DNA from: Cephalopachus bancanus
Taxonomy: Eukaryota; Chordata; Mammalia; Primates; Tarsiidae
Length of the DNA: 64,000 nucleotides
Reading direction: 5' to 3'
NCBI GenBank assembly: GCA_027257055.1
Contig: JAPVLO010000619.1
Location: 62,001 to 126,000, forward strand
Part shown: in pieces, positions 49,350 to 60,539 of the stretch
How positions within the stretch are numbered: the first letter of the stretch is position 1
How the letters are laid out: each line of letters starts with the position of its first letter
The notes under the pieces: generated by a model
Told to the model about the DNA's origin: nothing
Seen by the model: only the letters and a program-made list of their open reading frames with translations
The model's database searches: none
Translations under genes and position numbers: made by a program

Positions 49350-49355
49350 TTTATT
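49350..49355 (-). terminator. LTR polyadenylation signal
   Basis: Minus-strand AATAAA in the R region of the LTR. Confidence 0.8.
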
Positions 49356-49362
49356 AAAGGGT

Positions 49363-49387
49363 CTGTTACAGAGAGGATCTGTAACAG
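49363..49387 (-). other. Perfect 10-bp-stem hairpin in the LTR R region
   Basis: CTGTTACAGA and TCTGTAACAG are exact reverse complements around a 5-base loop. The hairpin starts 7 bases from the AATAAA signal. Confidence 0.85.
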
Positions 49388-49430
49388 AGGAAAAAAGAAA
49401 AAGAGAGAGAGAGTTGCAGGGAGAGGGCTG

Positions 49431-49438
49431 TATTTATA
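49431..49438 (-). promoter_or_regulatory. LTR TATA box
   Basis: Minus-strand TATAAATA, placed about 80 bases upstream of the AATAAA signal, as expected for a class I LTR. Confidence 0.8.
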
Positions 49439-50119
49439 AGCCTGACAGGGGCTGGAAGGGGCCGTGCTATGTTCCTATTGGAGGAGCTGCATGGGAGTAG
49501 GGTGGGGCCAATGCCGTGTTATAGTCCTATTGGATGTATAACAAAGCTGGCTAAGGATTGGAGGCTTGCAGCTTTGAAATTCGCATGAGTGGGGAATTGT
49601 GCTCACAGAAGCCGGGACCTAGGGCCTTTGTTGTCTGGTGTGTCCTCATCATGCTCGGTGCCATTTTGGGAGCCGCCCCTCTGGTCGCTTCCTGCACCCT
49701 TCAATGTCTGTTTAGCACATGATTTCAGCTCCTATGGAAATCTTTCAGGCGATATATCATTCACAAACTGGTAATTTTTTCCACAAAAATGACTGATCGG
49801 GACACTAACTTCAGGCAAATGGGATAGAAGCAGTGGGTTTTGCAGGAAGATTAGTCTGGGTCTCCAGCAGTTACGCATGACTGTGGCTTGCGGCAGGCAG
49901 TGACAGAGACATGAGCTGATACTATCTTTTGTATCCTCTGAGAGCACAGTGTCTTGTGCCTAGAAACAACTTTGAGGAATAAGAAAGTTCAGCAGGAATT
50001 AATTGTGTTCCCTTTCAAAAACTACCAAGAAGATTTTGCATGTCTGAGTGAGGAACCATTGAATATTTGGAATATGTGCGTTTGAATTGTTGTTAAGAAT
50101 GTGGCCAGCCAGGGCCCTT

Positions 50120-50225
50120 CAGGGGGCACAGGCACAGATGCACCATGCACTGGGAAGCTAAGCAGAGTCAGTCCTGGTGAATGCTTGGATGGGAGACCTC
50201 CCGCCCGGGGAGTGCCGCCCTCTGC
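50120..50225 (+). pseudogene. 5S rRNA-like pseudogene segment
   Basis: GGAAGCTAAGCAG at 50153-50165 and GCTTGGATGGGAGACC at 50183-50198 match vertebrate 5S rRNA from about nucleotide 47 to 97. The segment contains box A, the intermediate element and box C of the 5S internal promoter, with few changes. Sequence before 50150 and after 50215 matches 5S only weakly. Because 5S genes are transcribed by RNA polymerase III with TFIIIA, this piece could once have driven transcription into the Alu. It is not a functional rRNA. Confidence 0.85.
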
Positions 50226-50269
50226 CAGCGTCACCCTGACTTTGGGACTCTGGCTCTGCCATTTCTTTA

Positions 50270-50570
50270 GCCAGGTTCGGTGGCTCAGCCTGTAATCCCA
50301 CGCTTTGGGAGGCTGAGGTGAGTTGATTGCCTGAGCCCGCAGGTTCGAGACCCGCCTGGGCAATTTGGTGAGACCTCATCTCTACAATAAATCAAAAAAA
50401 TTAACCAGGTGTGGTAGCGTCGGCCTGTAGTTCCAGATATTTGGAAGGCTGAGGCGGAAGGATAACCGGAGCCCAGCAGGTCGAGGTTGTGGTGGCCGGG
50501 AGTGGCCACTGCACACCAGTCTGGGTGACAGAGTGAGACTGCAACTCAAAAAAAAAAAAAAAAACAAAAT
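50270..50570 (+). mobile_element. Young Alu, part of the 5S-Alu composite
   Basis: Complete dimeric Alu with the local signature and a long A-tail (50548-50564). Its right arm carries GTGGCC...GGCCAC as an extended stem. Confidence 0.95.
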
Positions 50571-50589
50571 AGAATGTGGTCAATGTTTG

Positions 50590-51285
50590 CATTTTTTGTT
50601 TGTCTTGGTTGCTTTCTGAAACAGACATCTAACACCTGATATAGGTGCAAGTTTTGAATGTGCCAAAGAAGTAATCCCACAAGCTTGACTGATCCATTTT
50701 ACAACCTCCACGGGTCCTTCCATCTCCCCTGCCAAGTTAGGTGTTTGATGACTCAGCTCTTGCTGGACAGTGGAGTCCCCAAAGACACTGCCCTGTTTTT
50801 TCTGCCATCCCAATACCTGGGTCAACATTGTTCCCAGTGCTCAGGAATGTCTGCTAGCATGGAATGTCACTTGGCTGGTGGGACAGATGACTCATGGTAA
50901 CCCTTCCTTCCCTGGTCTACCCCCACACCCCAGTCTAGTCTGAGAACTGCAATGCCCAAGCACACATGGAGGCAGCACTCTCAGCCAGTCACCCACCAGT
51001 CTGGAAGTCCATACCTCCTATTCCACTGCTTGGTTTGCTGGGATGGTAGGCATGTCAGCCTTGTACCTCAGCTGGCTCAGTAAGCCCAGCCTTGCCCCAA
51101 ATAGTGGTGGGACCTGAAAAAGATCACAGAGGATCTTTGTCTTAATATCCTTATCTGTGAAGTAGGAAGAGTGTTGCTTAGAGAACCAAATGGTGACTTG
51201 GAGGACTTTCCTGACCCACTGCTCCCCTTTCACCTGAGGGTACATCTAGGGTCTTCACTGACAGTGAGAGTTTTAGAATGAGGCT
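50590..51285. other. Unassigned stretch
   Basis: No gene recognised. CTTATCTGTGAAGTAGGAAGAG near 51150 could be a MIR scrap. Confidence 0.35.
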
Positions 51286-51287
51286 TT

Positions 51288-51585
51288 AGAGGCCGGGGAT
51301 GGTGACTCAAGCCTATAATGCCATCACTTCAGGAGGCCAAGGTGAGAGGATTGCCTGAGCCCATGAATTTGAGACCACCGTGGGTAACTTGGGGAGGCCT
51401 CAACTCTATAATAAATAAAAAAGATTAGCCATGCATGGTGGCACATGCCTGTAGTTCCAGCTACTTGGAAGACTGAGATGGAAGGATCACCTGAGTCTAG
51501 CAGGTCGTGCCTGTGGTGGCTGTAAGTATGCCACTGCATTCTAGTCTGGGTAACAGAGTAATACTCCAACTCAAAAAAAAAAAAT
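51288..51585 (+). mobile_element. Alu element
   Basis: Dimeric Alu with A-tail. AGGCTTTAG at left (51280-51288) and AGGCTTAAG at right (51587-51595) look like a target duplication with one mismatch. Confidence 0.92.
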
Positions 51586-51599
51586 TAGGCTTAAGAAAT

Positions 51600-54505
51600 T
51601 GTTCCTCAATAGTGACAGGGAGTGGGAATCAGAGTGAGGCTGCCAATCTCAACTTTGGGCCTGGGGTCTACACTCATGGGACTTATAATCCACTCTCCTG
51701 ACTTCTTTCTGCTTCCCTGCATCTAGGATGGAACACTGTCCCAATGGCAATGAAGCCACATGACTAGGCTGCCAGATACTGACTGCACACCAGGCCTCCT
51801 GGCAGCCTTAGCCTGGGCCTCCCCACAGGTGTCAGGTCACAGCCTGGGTGGCCAAATTGGAGGCCTAGCAGTGGCCACACCAGTGGTGCAATTCTCAGCA
51901 GTTTCTGTTAGGGGCTACATCCAGCTGACCTCTTCTTAGAGTTTGAATGACACATTCACCTGGTCCCGGAAGTAGTTGTCTGCCTCCTAGAGATTCTTCA
52001 GATTTGCTTTCACAAACATAACACGGAACTTCAATATCTTTGCCTCAAAAATACATTGAAAACTTTCCAAGAAATTAGGCTTTGGAAATTGTTATGCAAA
52101 AGGTGATTCTTAAAGTGAAATGCAGTGGCAGAAATGGAAACTGACTGGACACCTCAGCTTTCCTCCTATAGGCTTGGCCTCTGGACTGACCCCAGCTCCA
52201 GGTCCAAGAGAAAAATCCCTGGAGGAGGATGTTGTCCACCCAGAGAGTTACCACCCACGTTTGTCACCATATTTGCCATGGCACACTGGATTCCAAGGGT
52301 CCACTACTCCAAGAGGGCACAGAAAATTTTCAGACTTGGACACTGGGTTTCCAATAAAGGTTTATTGAACCAGACCAAATTCTGGTGAGTACTTGGCACA
52401 TGGGTACCTTGGAACCAAGCTTTCTAATATTTTCCAAAGCATAAGGAAAAACACCAGGATTTATGCAAAAGCGAGTCAGCAGTGAGAGTACAAAATATTC
52501 TCAGAAGAAAAACTTTCCAAATCAAAAGAAAGTAAATTGTCAGGAAGTGTGTCACAGGAGAGATGCAGCACCTCATTGACATCTCCTGTTTTCTTTTCCT
52601 GTTTGGTTGGCAGAGTAATGGGCATTCACATGTAGTAGCAGAATAGCCATCACCTACCATTGATACATAATCATAGAGAAGAAAAATGCTCTTTGCTTTC
52701 AGTGCTGTGCTGTAATTGCACACAACATGTGGTCAATTCCAGCACACACTGGAAAGGAAAGATGCCCATAAACTGCATTTCAGAAAATATCCACAGCATT
52801 TTCATGTACTGAAAGGATCATTCTTTTTCTTCCAAATGAAATTCAGCACACAGAACCCAGACCTTGGGAACTGACAAACCCCAAGATAACTGACTTTTGG
52901 GATACTATTTGTTCAACAAAATTGGTCCAATACCATTCCCAGTTGCACTCGCTCAGTTTCCTTAAATGTTCCATTGTCATGAATACTGAGATCAGGGGAC
53001 TTATTCATCTTTTTAAACCTTTGTACCCCTCTCTCATTGAAGAAATTTTGAAGGTGACACTCTTGTATAAATCCATCTAGTCTTACCCACATAATTTGTC
53101 CATGTAGCCCCTTCTTCACTTTTATTGATTTATAGTCATACCATATCTGTGCATATAAGCTGTTTTCCAAAGATTAGGTTTCAATCTAGTCATATTTCAT
53201 ACAAAATTTTGTTAGGGACCAGCTCTTCCCAGTATGAAACATTGTAGTTATTTGGCTTGTTTTCAGGATGGCTCTGTCTGCACATCTACACACACTTCAG
53301 GTTATGCCAAGAACTGTGAGGACCCACCTGATCCCCGATATGTCCTGTTTCCCTTCTGTCTTTCCAGTGGAGCTAAGCTATGGCAAGATGACCCTTTGTC
53401 TCTTGGTATCACTATTTACCAGCTAAGGGGGATGTGGAAATAGCCCAGCCCACCTGTCTCTGTCCCCAATCCCAGTTCTCCCAATCTTGATTGCTACTTG
53501 GCTGGAGCCAGGCAGGATGGGGGCTCGGAGTGGAGTCTAAGGTTGTAGACCATGACCAGGAAGGCCTCACCCCAAAACTGATGCTTCTCCCAGGTCACTG
53601 TTCCCTTGCCCATGCTGAAGTCACCCACATCCCTCAACTCTCAGCAAGAAAGATTGACCTTTCCTCTTCTCCCCAAGTCTTGGGACCTGTCATCTTGGTC
53701 TCCTTCTGCAGAGCTAAGGAACTGAAATGCATTGCTGTGATGTTGCTTTTCAAGAAAGAACTGAGGATGTAAGCTCAAAATGTCCACTGGATTATTCCAT
53801 ATCAGTATGATATTCAGTAGAATCAAACACTGTTCATTCACACACAGAACAGAAGTCAAAATACCCTATCACTGAATCACTGAGATCTACCCATGGAAGT
53901 CAATCTCCCAACCACAGCAATATTAAAAGTACAAGGCATATATCTATGAGTCATCTAAAGTTAGAAGGTAGATGATTCACTTAGCTTTGTACATCAATTT
54001 AGGAATACTGATTTATTGCTATTTGCAGGATTTCATATAATTTGGTGCACAATAATTTGAATATTAATTGTATTAAAACTAGAGATTAATGACAATAACC
54101 GGAAGGACAAATTGCTGCAAATACTTAGTAATCCAAACGTCCTAATTACTGTAATGAACCAGACCAGAGAAGGAAAAAGAAGAAAGAGCAGGTAACAAAT
54201 TTTCTATTAAAAAATAGTGGATGACTTCACAATATTTTCTGATGAGAGCTGTCAGTCCAGTCTGGACCAACATGTGCCAGTGGTGGTGGTGAAGGATAAT
54301 GACTTTGTGGAATCAGAGCTCTGTCACAAGAAGGACCGGACACAGGTGCCAAGGTGAGAATTGGACTATGACAGTGTGTAAGCACCTTAGCAAAGCTGGA
54401 TTCAAGGGCTGGCTTAGATGATCCCATTGGCTCCCCAGACACACTTTCTATCAGAATTAAAGACATGCCTACCTCCACCACACATATTTATAAACTCCTG
54501 AGGCA
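51600..54505. other. Unassigned stretch
   Basis: No gene recognised. The minus-strand frame 53170-52913 (85 codons) looks protein-like in composition, but I recognise no family. Confidence 0.4.
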
Positions 54506-54507
54506 GA

Positions 54508-54575
54508 ATTGTCCTCAAAGAGAATGTCCATGTGCTGTGCACATAGCAGGTGCTTAATAAATACATGTTAACTAA
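54508..54575 (+). repeat. MIR-like fragment
   Basis: GTGCACATAGCAGGTGCTTAATAAATACATGTTA fits the 3' part of MIR. Confidence 0.65.
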
Positions 54576-54579
54576 GTGA

Positions 54580-55605
54580 CTGCTAAGCAACAGCTGCCTC
54601 CTGAATGATTCATTCAACATGTATCTTTAATGAGTTAAAGGGGCCCACTCAGCTTCTTCAATTTCTAAGCTTGTTCCTGATAACGGCTTGCTCTTTGGTG
54701 CATCCAGCAACATCCCTCTAAAAAGAGTCCCAAGAGTATGTGTGTCTGTCACTAACAAAGTTTTCCTGTGGAATGCAATTGCACTGGCAAAAGATTAATC
54801 CATTGCCCTAAAATAAATGTGCTTACCCCATTAAAGCTGCAGCAAGCAGAGGCTTTTCCTAGCAGGCAGGCTGAAGTTTCCTCTACCTTGAAAGTAGCCA
54901 GAATCTTGTTAATGTGCACAAAAAATTTTTGTGAAGGAGTTATTTAATGCACTAATCAAAACTCAGCTGTTTATTACCAGGCAGTTGTTTCCAACCCAGT
55001 TCATTATGTTCTGCACATACACGGCTACCACTCACTGCTTACTTATCTTGTCATATCCCATAACAGTAATAAAGCACAGGAAATTATTCTCAGTTCGTGA
55101 CTTTCTCTTCAGAGACACATTTAGACAGGGATGTAATCAACAAGCTGTTGATTTTTAGAAATTTTCCCTCTTTGCTATACCTATTTTCATTATGAAACTA
55201 AGATGATTGAATTCTTCATCATTGAGATACAACATATGCTTTTCTCTTCACCACCTGCCAGAGTGTATTTTGTTCCTGAATTTCCCCAGGTAAATACACA
55301 CAGCTGTTTACTTACATGACTCCCCAGGGCAGTGGTTATGTCTTTAATGATCACAGTGTTCACAGTGATGACTTCGTTCCTCAAAATCTACTTTCCTAGT
55401 AAATAGCCCCTGGACCTGGGTTCCCTAATACTCCCCAATGAACATGCAAAGTATTTAAGAATGAAAAGCTACAACAAACATTCTCAGACAGGAGATTTGT
55501 GTGAGCAGACAGCACTGGGTGTGGGGCACAAAAGCTCAGTCCAGCCAGAGCAGGGGCTCAAGTGGGGCCATTGTGGGATTTGTATTTCACTTTCCTCCCA
55601 AACCC
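54580..55605. other. Unassigned stretch
   Basis: No gene or named repeat seen. Confidence 0.4.
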
Positions 55606-55609
55606 CAAT

Positions 55610-55745
55610 GCATCCTCACAGCAGTTTGTGTACCTGTAAGGGACAATGGGACAGTGTTAGCCACCTCAAAGAATCCATGCAATGGTTAGATGAGAGAAGA
55701 CCCTTATATATTGCCTAGCACAGCACTGATGCTTTAAAAAGTTGT
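55610..55745 (+). repeat. MIR fragment
   Basis: GTTAGCCACCTCAAAGAAT, then AATGGTTAGATGAGAGAA and CCTAGCACAGCACTGATGC follow the MIR core and 3' order. Confidence 0.65.
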
Positions 55746-55749
55746 GATT

Positions 55750-57220
55750 TTTCTTACAATTTTAAGGCCTTATAGATGCATTGACTTTACAAAGGGGCAG
55801 AGAAAAGGAGAGAAGGGGGATGAAGAGAGTGAGGGAGGAGAGAGAAAAAATTTGGCAGCAGGAGGGTAGGAAGGAGCATAAGATGTTTGTTCAAAGCATC
55901 CCCGGTAATCATAATTCCAATGAGTAAATCTGGAATCACATCCTGCCTAGATTCCCAGGACTTAATACAATCCCAGGAGGGACCAATGAAAATCCACTTT
56001 CATCAAGAGTAGAGTGAAGGAGGCCTGGACAAGGTGATATTTATCTAGATAGGCTGATGTCACAACATCAATGATGCCAAAGATCAGAGAGAAAGCCATG
56101 GGTCATGTTAGCCTGCAATCCAAGAAAATTCAAACATAGCAGAGAAAAGATTGAGAAGGACCCGGAGGAACATTGGCTACCCAATCACCCCTCAAGAATG
56201 GACATGCAACAAGGGACTCACCTTGATTTGGACCAGGGAAACAGTACACAAATATTCTGAAGAGATAAATAATCTTTCAGGGCTTTGTTGGGTTTCAGAT
56301 TACTAAAACATCCCCAGCAGGCCCTGTTTATCTAAATCCACTTCCAACTCCTCACCTCTGCCTTTCATTGCAGAGGTCAAGCACCTCTCTCAGAGATGCA
56401 TCCTACTCTCATTGAGACACTCCATAAGGAATCACATGGGGAGAGTTTCTCCACAGTTAATGAATCTAGCAGAGCCAGCCTACATCATTCACAGTTAAGC
56501 TGCACATGGCGACACACCATATAAGAGAATGTGTGTGAGTGCACACACACATACCTGTTCTCTTTATGGCTGTGAGGCCTGCATGAAGTTACCTGTATGC
56601 CTGAGTAGCCTTGGAGATGCACTAAGACAGGCTTAGGATGGGCAGCCTGTGCTAATGTCTCCACGACCAGAGGTGTCTTGAGCCAGGCCTACCTTGGAAC
56701 CTAAACTACTCTCCTTTTACCTTGCAGGTATAAAGCAAATAAGTTTTCCTGGGCTCAGAACCTGGGCAAGTCTATGGCCCTACCTTCTGCTTCTAACTCA
56801 TTATATCATATCTTGACCATCTACGATCAATAGCAAATGTCATTTTTAAAGGCATTATTCAAGTGATCATATGGGTCACTGAAAATTCTCTGTCTTTTAT
56901 CCAAAGCTTGCATCGATGTTTATATGCCTCTTTCTCATAATCCCAGTGGTAATAATCTACTACCAACTGTCATTAAATTTCTACTTTATGACAAAATATA
57001 AAATACCATGATCTTCATTCTAATTTGCATTCAATCCTCATTTTAGAAATCAGAGACATTTCTTGAATGTTTCTCATATGTGAGCTTTACAACAATGCAT
57101 GCTAAGGGGTGACATGTGTTCCTGCACTGCCTTGTGAATCTATCATGCAGATTTTGAGAATGAATGAAAAGACTCATTCCATCAAAGAAGTTTCAAGGTT
57201 CATTTTAAATTTTTTAAAAC
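55750..57220. other. Unassigned stretch
   Basis: Purine-rich run at 55796-55850 and a short CA repeat at 56540-56552. Nothing coding. Confidence 0.4.
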
Positions 57221-57221
57221 A

Positions 57222-57512
57222 TTCCCTGGTTTGGTGGCTCAGCCTGTAATCCCAGTGCTCTGGGAGGCCGAAGTGAGTGGATTGCCTGAGCCCACGAGTT
57301 TGAGACCCACCTGGGCAACTTGGTGAGACCTCCTCTCTACAATAAATCAAAAATTAGCCAGGCATGGTAGTGCATGCCTGTAGTTCCAGCTACATGGAAG
57401 GCTGAGGAGGAAGGATCACCAGAGCCCAGCAGGTTGAGACTGCAGTGACTGGGAGAGGCCACTACACTCCAGTCTGAGTGATAGAGCGAGACTTCAACTC
57501 AAAAAAAAAAAA
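57222..57512 (+). mobile_element. Alu element, local subfamily
   Basis: Dimeric Alu with GGCTCAGCCTG, ACAATAAATCA, and CTTCAACTC followed by an A-tail. Confidence 0.95.
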
Positions 57513-57514
57513 TC

Positions 57515-58558
57515 CACTGTTCTAAAGATTAGGATACATAAAACTGTAATGGAATACATTTCTGTTGTCTTAGGCCACCCAACCTGTGGTATTTGTTACG
57601 GCAGTCCTAGGAAATGAATCCACTATGTATTCCCAAATGTAATACAAAATTTCAAAACTCATGGTTACAGAATTTTTAAAAGTTCTTTCTATTTTTTAGC
57701 ATAATATGATAAAAATAAACTGAATTTCAAAACAATGCTTTGATATAGTAAAATACTTGGAAAAAACGTTTAAATCAAGCATTGCCTTGGCACAGATATT
57801 TCTTTGTGGAACAGATGGAAAGAACCATTATATTCATTTCATGAGTGTTATGTGACTAATAAGAGTCTCTAGCAGCAGGTGATATTCTCATGTTCAACAA
57901 AAAAAGAGAAAAATGCAATTTTATACATTTAGGGAATTTTCTAATTATAAATGTAATACATGTTAATTAAAGATAGAAAATAAAAGATATCGTATAGTTG
58001 GAAATAAAAGTCTCCTCAATCAGAAATAATCACTTCTAACATGTCTGTATATCACCCTCCATTATTTACCTGTGTTTGTTTGTGTGTGTGTGTGTGTTTG
58101 TGTGTACAAGCATGTGTGCATATGTATATGCGTGTATAGTGATTTCAAATTTTGAATCTTACTCTTCAGTTTGGAAGCCAGCTTAAAAAATTTAAGACTA
58201 AAATTAAACAAGAGCATTTCCTTTTGTCATCAAATAATCTTCTAAATATGATTTTATTAATGGTGGAAACTATTCATTTCATAATATCAATGTATTATAA
58301 TTCACATAAGCAATTATTTAGCCATGGACATTTGAGATTTTATTTTCCTTTTGGCATTATGAATAATGAAGTGCTGTATTATTGTTCACACATGTTTGCT
58401 CTTTCTTTAAACTGCCATAGAACTGGAATCATTGAATTAAATTATATCAACTTCTCTAAACAATCTAAAATACAAACTACATGCATGACCCACTACATGC
58501 TACCTCTGACAATGCAGAAGATTGAATCCATGTTCTATTTTATTTTCCAAATACTGAG
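57515..58558. other. AT-rich stretch with a TG repeat and a possible L1M scrap
   Basis: A (TG)n-type repeat lies at 58075-58105. About 58290-58420 (CATGGACATTTGAGA...TTATGAATAATGAAGTGCTG) resembles reverse-strand L1M 3' sequence. The 171-codon frame at 58152-58667 runs through this and into the next Alu, so it is not a gene. Confidence 0.45.
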
Positions 58559-58559
58559 T

Positions 58560-58757
58560 GGATTTTTTTTTTTTGTCACCCAGGCTGGATGCAGTGGCAC
58601 ACTCACAGCCACTGAAGCCTTGAAATGCTGGGTTCAGGTGATCCTTCCACTTCAGCCTGCCAAGTAGCTAGAACTACAGGCATGCACCATCAGGCCCAGC
58701 TATTTTTTGGATTTATTGTAAAGAAGAGGTCTCTTCAAGTTTTCCAGACTTGTCTCA
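58560..58757 (-). mobile_element. Alu element, partial
   Basis: Reverse-strand Alu right arm and linker, broken at about 58757. The left monomer is missing. Confidence 0.88.
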
Positions 58758-58759
58758 CA

Positions 58760-59478
58760 CATGGCGTCAATGCTCTTTGAAAATTTGTTCTAACTTAATA
58801 GAAAAACATATTTGATGGTTTAAATTTGCATTTCTGAATTACTTGCAAGTAATCCACATATTTCATAATGATGATTTATAATTATTCTGAATCATCTGTT
58901 TATGATTATGTTTGCTATGGTATTAGAATAAGCTGTCACATATAGCAATTCTTTTAAAACATACTACATTGATCTAAGTATAGAGTACTATAACAGCAAC
59001 ACATTAAAAACAAAAATTACTGTAACTTTAGAATAAATTTAATCCCATAAATCTATATATGGATATGTATGCATGTATGTCTGTATATCTATGACATCTT
59101 ATATAACAAAGTTCTGTATATTTGCATATATATGTGTTAGTCTCATGTATGTTCCATTAACAACACTTAAATGCTCCACTTTACCATCCAAGACATAATG
59201 AGTCATCTCTCCATTTAAAAAAAAATGACTACTCTGTAAATTTGTATAGTTTTTTTTGTTAGAATTTCACACGTATGGAAGGGTTATGATTCATCCCGCT
59301 GTTTGATAATTGCTCCTAAGTGTTTTGTGTTCCTTTTAATGCTATGTGAATAAAGTGCATTTTCCAACTGCAACATTCTTCATATAAATATGAAGAAAAT
59401 ACAATGTCCTCTGTATGTTTATATTTTATCAATCTATTTTCCTGAAGTCTTTTTAATTCTGAGGGTTTTTTAATTTAT
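58760..59478. other. AT-rich stretch
   Basis: ATGTATGCATGTATGTCTGTATAT at about 59065 is a degenerate short repeat. Nothing else recognised. Confidence 0.4.
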
Positions 59479-60539
59479 TGCTATGAGAAGCATCAGCCTG
59501 AGTGGTAGCACAGTTCCTGATCCTGTGTTTTTTCCTGGGTAGTAAAACCTGAAACCAATGTAAATTTCATGATCCATAATAAAGCTTCAGATATAACTGC
59601 TGGAGCCACAGCCTGCTTCTCTGTTCCATCAGTGCAGTGCCCCCCAATACCAAGGATTAGGAAATCCCCATTTCCATACACCCAATTAGTAGCCTAAGCT
59701 GCCACACCTTTCCTGGGAAGTGACACTTGTGCAATGAGGTCCCCTGTGCTCCAATCCCTAACACACTCAGTCACCTAGAATAGGAGCCTGAGCCACCACT
59801 CCCTCTGCAGTAGAAACATTAATCCTGTGTGCTCTCTCTGGTCAATGCCCAGACATATCATCAGGTATGTGGAGCTCCCACTCTTCTACATTAGAAATTT
59901 AGACTGTCTTCCCCTTCCTGAGCAGAAAACTTGAGGCAACAAAGGTCCCCTAACACCTCACCAAAGCACATTTCTGGGCATTCAGAGGCTGAGCCTGAGA
60001 CCTCACTTCAGAACAGGTGCCTGGACCTGATAGTCATGAACCTGTAGGTGGGCATGCGCAGTTCAGGTTTCCCATCACGGTTCTCCCATTGACATGGGTG
60101 AAGTGGGAGCACAGACCACATGGCACTCTGTAGACAAGTTAACTGCTGACAAAACAGAGTTTATTTCAGTAAACAAGAACCAAGCAAATACTCATTCACA
60201 TTAACAGTAACCAGTTCTTATCCACAGGCACCACCTGCTGGCTTAAAGGTTGAATTATGTAACACCTGAGGGATTTTGTTGACACCAGCACACACCACCA
60301 GGAGCAAGTTAAGCCTTCTGAGACCCCCAACTTCCAGCTTCACTTTTTGGAAGCAAGCCAGATGGAACTCTCTCCAAATTGTTATTACAACCAACACTTG
60401 GGAAAACCTACATACACAGGCAATTGATATGAAAGCAACTCACACAAATCAGCCAACGTAGTTGCTCCAGATGAGAAAGAACCAGAGAAACAATTCTGAA
60501 AGTATTTAAAAAGTTTTGCCCCTTCAAAGGGAACACCAA

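Larger units (their letters stand above)
43440..49703 (-). mobile_element. Class I ERV, 5' half only (LTR, PBS, gag, pro, pol)
   Basis: On the minus strand the order is LTR, tRNA-His primer site, leader, gag, protease, reverse transcriptase, RNase H and integrase. env and the 3' LTR are missing. The tRNA-His primer and two zinc knuckles in gag point to the HERV-H/HERV-F-like branch of class I ERVs. All genes are broken by stops, frameshifts or lost catalytic residues. Confidence 0.92.
49298..49703 (-). repeat. ERV 5' LTR
   Basis: On the minus strand the LTR begins TGAAGGG at 49703, or TGCAGG at 49696. It has two CCAATAGGA boxes, a TATAAATA box at 49431-49438 and an AATAAA signal at 49350-49355, and ends just before the primer site. 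A 10-bp-stem hairpin lies between the TATA box and AATAAA. The terminal CA appears lost. About 406 bp. Confidence 0.88.
50096..50579 (+). mobile_element. Composite 5S-like + Alu retroposed unit
   Basis: AGAATGTGG at 50096-50104 is repeated at 50571-50579. Between the repeats lie a 5S rRNA-like segment, a 45-base spacer and a complete Alu with an A-tail. The left junction TT/AAGAATG fits an L1-type nick site. No separate duplication frames the Alu alone. Confidence 0.68.

Noticed and set aside
52913..53170. 85-codon minus-strand frame with protein-like composition
   Set aside because: No motif or homologue recalled. Too short to claim without a search.
58152..58667. 171-codon plus-strand frame
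   Set aside because: It crosses a possible L1M scrap and runs into a reverse-strand Alu. No start context or motif supports a gene.
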